The position numbers and the translations under genes were made by a program. Under the pieces are notes generated by a model. That model saw only the letters and a list, made by a program, of their open reading frames with translations, was not told where the DNA came from and made no database searches. From contig JAITYX010000026.1 of NCBI GenBank assembly GCA_021018815.1, positions 7,316,001 to 7,380,000 on the forward strand: a DNA stretch of 64,000 bases, read 5' to 3'. Positions 58,642-64,000 of this stretch are shown here, in pieces (the stretch's first letter is position 1; each line of letters starts with the position of its first letter). The stretch is from Talinum fruticosum. Lineage: Eukaryota > Streptophyta > Magnoliopsida > Caryophyllales > Talinaceae.

Positions 58642-59780
58642 ATGTTCCATCTGTCATCCTACACTCCAAATATTAATATTCCTATTGTTGAACAAAATGT
58701 TAACAATAATGAACAACATTTGGGTGAAGACATACCACACGAAGAAGGTAACCCATCATTACCTACTGATCAAAATGAACCACAAGGATTAGCTTTAAGA
58801 AGATCACACAGGGAAAGAAAATTAACAATCCCCGATGATTATTTGGTTTATTTGCAAAAGTCGGATCTTGACGTATGGATAAAAAGTGATCCAGTTTCAT
58901 TTTCACAAGCTATAGAATGTCTTGAGTCGAATAAGTGGATCGTTACTATGAAAGAGGAACTCAAATATATGGAACAAAACGAGGTTTGGGACCTTGTTGA
59001 GTTACCAAATGGATATAAACGAGTCAGATGTAAATGGGTCTATAAAATCAAGTATGATCCAAATGGCAATATCAAACTTTACAAAGCTAGACTTGTTGCT
59101 AGGAGTTATACACAAAAGGATGGTATTGATTATAAAGAGACCTTGTCTCCCGTCTCAAAGAAAGACTCATTAAGAATAATTATGGCTTTAGTAGCTCATT
59201 ATGATCTAGAGTTACACCAAATGGATGTGAAAACCGCCTTTCTTAATGAAAATCTTGAGGAAGAAGTTTGCATGGACCAACCTGAGGGTTTCTCGGTTGA
59301 ACGAAAGGACCATTAAGCTTAAGAAGTTAATATATGGACTAAAACAAGCTTCCCGACAATGGTATATTAAGTTCAATGATACCATAACTTCTTTTGGCTT
59401 TCAAGAGATCTTCGTTGATAGATGTGTACACTCGAAAGATTAGTGGAAGTAAGTTTATTTTTTAGTACTATATGTTGATGACATACTATTTGTTCCCGAT
59501 GATTTGAGCATGTTACATGAGACTAAGGTTTTCCTCTCTAAGAATTTTGAAATGAAAGATATGGGTGAGGCATCCTATGTGATAAGAATCGAAATTTTTG
59601 TGATAGATCACAAGGAATATTAGGATTGTCGCAAAAGGCCTATATTGAAAGAATTCTAGAGAATTTTCAAATGGATAAGTGCCCAGCTGGAATTGTTCCA
59701 ATTTAGAAAGGAGATAAGTTTAGTCTCATGCAATATCCAATGAATGATGTGGAACGTAAGGTAATGGAATCTATTCCATA
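58642..59780 (+). pseudogene. copia reverse transcriptase region
   Basis: 58642-59316 holds LRRSHRERKLTIPDDYLVYL, then WIVTMKEELKYMEQNEVWDL, VELPNGYKRVRCKWVYKIKY, KARLVARSYTQKDGIDYKET, PVSKKDSLRIIMALVAHYDL and MDVKTAFLNENLEEEVCMDQ. This is an RVT_2 domain, the longest clean part of the element. A one-base change near 59300 shifts to IKLKKLIYGLKQASRQWYIK, and then LVLYVDDILFVPDD carries the YVDD catalytic motif (about 59468-59500). Stops follow, including one soon after QEIFVDRCVHSKD. Confidence 0.88.
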
Positions 59781-62543
59781 TGCTTCGTTGTAGGCGAGTC
59801 TAATGTACGAGCAAAATTATACGAGGCCATATATTAGCTTTGCTGTTGGGATGCTAGGGAGATACCAAAGCAACCCCGGCATTGATCATTGGAAGGTTGC
59901 AAAGAAAGGATTGAGGTACCTACTACAAGGCACAAAAGATTACATGCTCATATATAAGAAATCGATCTTTTAGAAGTGATTGGATACTCGGATTCAAATT
60001 TTGGTGGATGTTGTGACAGTAAAAGTCCACTTTTGGTTGTTTGTTCATATTATCCGAAGGAGCGAGTTTCATGGAAAAGTGCAAAACAAGATGTCATTTC
60101 TACATCTACCATGGAAGCTGAGTTTATGGCTTGTTATGAGGCTACAATACATGCACTCTATCTTAAGAATTTTATTTCAGGACTTGGGTTAGTTGACACA
60201 ACCACCAAGTGTAACGCCCTAACCCGTAATCACCTAGGTTATAGTCTAAACAAACCATTAGCCGATGATTAGCCCATCGGAAAGGAGGTCGGGGACATTA
60301 CCGCCGCCCTTACTAAAGGAAAGGGCAAGGCTCTTGATATAAGTATATGCAACTTTACCGTGGTTATATCTTGCTAGGCAATTATAACTTATATAATCAT
60401 AAACAAAAGTATATGTTAATACTTGATGAACAAAGTCAACGACACTTGACTATTAGTTCCCCAACTTGCCATTGCAAGCCTCTATGTACGAACAGAACTT
60501 TTCTATTGCTTGATATATTCATGTCTTTACCTAAAATAAAACAAGAAAATATTTTCGAAATGTGAGCCGAAATCCAATATGTTCATTATCATGTCTGTAA
60601 AATAAATGTTATTAAATAGTTGATTTGAGCTTGCACATTTCAATTCATTTTATAAATGAGGGGAGAGAATAATGTAAAATTGTTGCTAATTACTTAGCTG
60701 TGTGGTTACCCTTGTGATCATCGGGTTTTCCCTAAATGTGTACACGCCCGGACCGATCGGGAAGTCCAGTTGGTTGCGGCACGGTTGCGGTGTACCGACT
60801 TGAATAATGGTGAAGTATTGATGGGCGGGTCCACTTTTATATGCCAAATACTGTTTGCAAATGATTCTTTGTTGTTTTTAATATCGGCCATATCCGACCT
60901 TGATCCGTAAATAAAACATTGAAGGGCACGATCAATGAACGTACTCGATGAATTGAAATTGGTTGCTGATTTGAATTTGATTCCTTTCTTTATGATCTTG
61001 AGGAGGACCCTTAAACGTATGTTGACCGATGGCCTTGAACAATATTATAACAGAATAAAGTTTTGTTAGAACTTATATTTTTGGTTAAGTCTATTAATAA
61101 TAATTTATCTCATATCTTTGGTTAGGTTTTATTAATATTATTATTAACATAGTTTTTTATAATTACATAACTAGTTGTACCTGCATTACTTTGTTATTTT
61201 CCAATTTTCCTTCCAAATATTAAATAAGTAACTTTAACCATACATGAATATAACCATTTTATTACAAATTATTATTGGACCTAAATATGCATTTTATCAC
61301 TTTATTAATGTATATATTTAAATACGCATTAGAAGTTAATTAATTACTAAGTATGTCTATCTCAACATGCATTACATAAATTAAATTATAATAATATTGA
61401 CCTCATTATAAGCTATGTTATCTCTTTTTAAGATTACTTAATCATAATTTCTAAAATTTATTCTTAAACTTTGCCTTTGATAAATCATGCATATGTATAA
61501 CTAAATTTTATTTTTTTGGCTAACATAATTTTTATTTTCTGTTAATCCCTTTATATTTTATTTATAAAAATGATTAACTTAAATATTGAAACTTTAAATT
61601 ATAAAAACTTAGGGTTTAGGGTATTTACCTAGAAAAAGAGTAGAGAAAGATAAAGGTTGTGGTGGTGGAGCTTAGTGGTGGTTGGCAGCGCGGATCTGGC
61701 GGCAGTAGGGCGATGCTTGGGTGGCGGGGTGGCGGCGTTCACCGGCAATCGTGGTGGTGGCTAAGTTTGGGGGTATTTTAAGGGTAATATATTAGGACAT
61801 ATAAGAGAGAGGGGGTGTTTGGGTGGCTGAAATGGCGGTGCGTGGTTGGACTGGTGGCCATGGTCGGCGGCTGTAGGCGGTTGAAGAGTTCGACGACGAC
61901 CGGCGGCTAGGTGGTGGTCGGAGTGGTGGTGGAGAAATGGAAGAGTTGTGTGATGGTTTTGGATTTTGGAGGTTTGAGGGAGTATAAGTAGTGGTTTTTG
62001 GTGGTCCGGTGGACTCGCAACGGGGTGGCGACGGGTGGTCGGTGGGAATGGCCGGTGGTGGGAGGCGGGTGGCTTCGGGGGTGGTTGTGATGGTGGTTGA
62101 AAGTGAGGGTGAGGATATAAAAGATATAGCAGAAAGTTGGTGATTAGGGTGGTTTTGGAGGGTGTTTTCCGGCGGCGGGGTGGCTAGTGTGGTGGTTTGA
62201 AGGTGGCGTCGAATACGGTGCAAGGTGGTGGTTGGATCCGTCCGGTGGTGGGTGGCGGTAGCAGGTGGTGGTCGGCTGTGGGGGAGAGGGAAAGGTAAGG
62301 GAGGAGAGAGAAAATGTTTATATCGGATTTTAGGTTTGAATTTTTCTGATTTAACAAGGCTATTTATACTAATTGTCGTAATTATCTTCATGACTTAGAT
62401 GACAAATACATGATTTCTTACTTTAACACATAGCTAATGACTCATATTAAGCAAGGATGATTTGTCTTGCTTAGAATTAGGTTTAGTGTAATTTGAAGGT
62501 AAGATGTTATTTGACCCATAATTTCATCTTAATTCAATCTTCC

Positions 62544-62545
<2 letters not shown>

Positions 62546-62611
<66 letters not shown>
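62546..62611. repeat. (TTA)n microsatellite
   Basis: About 22 TTA units inside solo LTR copy B, followed by imperfect units. Confidence 0.95.
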
Positions 62612-62612
<1 letters not shown>

Positions 62613-62799
62613 ATTTTTGTTATTATATTATTACTATTATTATTGTTATTTGTTATTATTATTCTTTTTGCTAATGATATGTTCATTTTAAATATTTGAT
62701 TGTTATAACTAAATTATGTTAGTTTTATTTGCGAAATTATTTGTCAAGATTGTTTTAATTATTTGTTAGTTACATATAAATTATGCTAGTGTTTTTATT

Positions 62800-62802
<3 letters not shown>

Positions 62803-62847
<45 letters not shown>
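62803..62847. repeat. (AT)n microsatellite
   Basis: A pure AT run inside solo LTR copy B. Confidence 0.95.
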
Positions 62848-62851
<4 letters not shown>

Positions 62852-63733
62852 TTAATATATGAAAATATTTATGTATTAAAATAGGAATTACATAAGTATC
62901 TAAATAATATATTGTAATTAATATTTTGTGATTTATATTTTAATTTTTAGAAAATATGTACCATCCATCATCTTTGTTCATATCTGAGTCCTGCAAAGAA
63001 AATAAATTTGATACATACATATAATATGACATGAAAAAATTTTGAATTTGAAATATACACGCTTATAATAATTTTGGATGTATTAAGAATAATATGTTTT
63101 CTTAAAGTTGGGTTGTTACACCAAGCCACTGAAAATGTAATGTGATAATTCCGCTGCTGTTTTCTTCTCAAAGAATGATAAGTACTCAAGAGGAGCCAAA
63201 CACATGGAGTTAAAAATAATTATTAGTTAATGATGAGATTCGAAAACAGAAAGTGTCTATTCAACATATTAGAACTGATATGAAGATAGCAAATCCTTTA
63301 ACGAAAGGTTTACAACCAAAGACTTTTAAGGCACATGTGCAAAGAATGAGTCTTGATTGTAAGGATGATGTATGTTTTGTTGATTTTGACACTTGAGCTC
63401 AAATTATATGTTTATGATTATTTTTTGAATTTCCTATTAGTTATGATGGTGTACACTTGATATTAGTTTTATTATAATGGAAATTTTGAAATAATGTGGA
63501 TCATGATAAATTTTTTTATATCATTTAATATGCCTAACTTTGGTAGATTGCAAAGTGGTGTTGTATGTGGAAGGAAGTATGCTCAATAAATAGTGTATAA
63601 TTGGCATATAACTCTCACTTAGAAAGATATCAAGTATAGGTAGTTATGATTAATGGAAAAGATTATCTTGATAGGCGCTCTTATGTATGCTATTGAGTAT
63701 TAATATTTTAAATTATCAGGCCAAGTGGGAGAA

Positions 63734-64000
63734 TGTTAGATATTATCTTATTTCTATGTGACCTTATAAAAGATAATGTAAGTGATATTGGGCTATTATC
63801 TCCTATAATTATGATGAATGTATTATCTGCTTTATTTATTTGATAATGATATTATCCAATCTAATATTTGTTTAATTTATGCGATAGAGATATTATCTTA
63901 TCTAATATCATCTTGTCTCAATAGTCGATTAATCTTGTCCATTTATCCGATTACTTGATGGACGTACGGGATTAAATTGTGATAGATATAAATTGGTCAT
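63734..64000 (+). repeat. 3' LTR of the copia element, partial
   Basis: It starts TGTTAGATATTATC right after the polypurine tract AAGTGGGAGAA and continues to the window end without a CA terminus. TATCTTAT- and TAATATC-rich wording is typical of a copia U3. The right boundary lies outside the window. Confidence 0.75.

Larger units (their letters stand above)
60210..63120 (-). mobile_element. Solo LTR, TGTAAC...GTTACA type (copy B)
   Basis: The insert starts TGTAACGCCCTAACCCGTAA and ends GTTGGGTTGTTACA, with a perfect CCAAG duplication (60205-60209 and 63121-63125). It has TG...CA ends, 2911 bp, no PBS and no pol, so I read it as a solo LTR. Compared with copy A it lies reversed. Near its plus-strand start it has GACATTACCGCCGCC, the complement of the GGCGGTAACGCC near copy A's end. 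Its C-rich block reads on the minus strand (61630-62330) and is followed by a donor-like CTAGGTAAATACCC near 61623-61636, as in copy A. The Pro/Thr-rich ORF at 61792-62391 (minus) is that block; its coding status is unknown. Confidence 0.75.
59970..63370 (+). pseudogene. copia RNase H region, interrupted
   Basis: The 5' part (59976-60209) reads YSDSNFGGCCDSKSP, VSWKSAKQDVISTSTMEAEF, MACYEATIHALYLKNFI and GLVDTTTK. The solo LTR follows, and the frame resumes at 63121 with PLKM, CDNSAAVFFS, then RKQKVSIQHIRTDMKIANPL and TKGLQPKTFKAHVQRMSLD. The CDNSAA and ANPLTKGL motifs are standard copia RNase H elements. CCAAG is present on both sides of the insert. The downstream part has a frameshift after FFS. 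Confidence 0.85.
56427..64000 (+). mobile_element. Ty1/copia retrotransposon, decayed, split by a solo LTR
   Basis: Gag, protease, integrase, reverse transcriptase and RNase H remnants follow in copia order (integrase before reverse transcriptase). RNase H is interrupted by the element at 60210-63120 and resumes directly after it. A polypurine tract (AAGTGGGAGAA, 63723-63733) precedes a 3' LTR starting TGTTAGATATTATC at 63734, which runs past the window. No matching 5' LTR was found before gag, so the 5' side seems deleted or strongly diverged. Multiple stops and frameshifts show long decay. Confidence 0.88.

Noticed and set aside
61792..62391. 199-codon minus-strand ORF as an independent gene
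   Set aside because: Pro/Thr/Ser low-complexity product of the GC-rich block in the solo LTR; kept only as part of that LTR finding.

Overview
The window is nuclear DNA from a flowering plant, almost certainly a eudicot. The base composition is AT-rich, and the content is pentatricopeptide-repeat (PPR), FAR1-like, F-box and phytocyanin-like genes among Ty1/copia, Ty3/gypsy, LINE, hAT, Mutator and Helitron relics. No species could be fixed from the sequence. Only one gene looks fully intact: the phytocyanin-like gene at 32918-34448. A PPR gene at 1696-3371 is clean apart from one frameshift. The remaining gene-like sequence is pseudogenic or belongs to mobile elements.

Layout. 1-3.4 kb: a decayed FAR1/FRS-like gene (minus strand), a decayed 40S ribosomal protein S16 (uS9) copy (minus) and the PPR gene (plus). 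3.4-19.6 kb: no convincing gene. It holds several local tandem duplications, a perfect 26-bp inverted repeat able to form a hairpin, a 17-copy satellite of about 173 bp (8.13-10.97 kb) and a duplication of about 660 bp. Two degenerate inverted AT-rich arms near 7.3 and 19.5 kb face each other and may mark an old large element. 19.6-27.75 kb: a Ty3/gypsy element with both LTRs and a perfect CCTAC target duplication. It keeps gag and protease remnants but has no recognisable reverse transcriptase or integrase, and it carries an antisense ORF next to the 3' LTR, as known for the Tat lineage. 27.8-36 kb: microsatellites, an hAT-like element, the phytocyanin-like gene and a possible MITE.

36-42 kb: AT-rich DNA with Helitron-type termini and a 5'-truncated LINE. 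42.5-55.5 kb: three decayed F-box/FBA gene copies, separated by a Mutator-like element with a perfect 10-bp target duplication that carries a fragment of a saccharopine dehydrogenase-like gene (a Pack-MULE), and by an hAT-like element that was itself hit by a solo LTR. 56.4-64 kb: a decayed Ty1/copia element whose RNase H region is split by a second solo LTR with a perfect CCAAG duplication. The copia 3' LTR runs off the window.

The main interest is the nested mobile-element history, with several boundaries resolved to the base, plus the captured gene fragment, the antisense retrotransposon ORF, the satellite and the hairpin. I saw no operon-like or defence-like multi-gene system.
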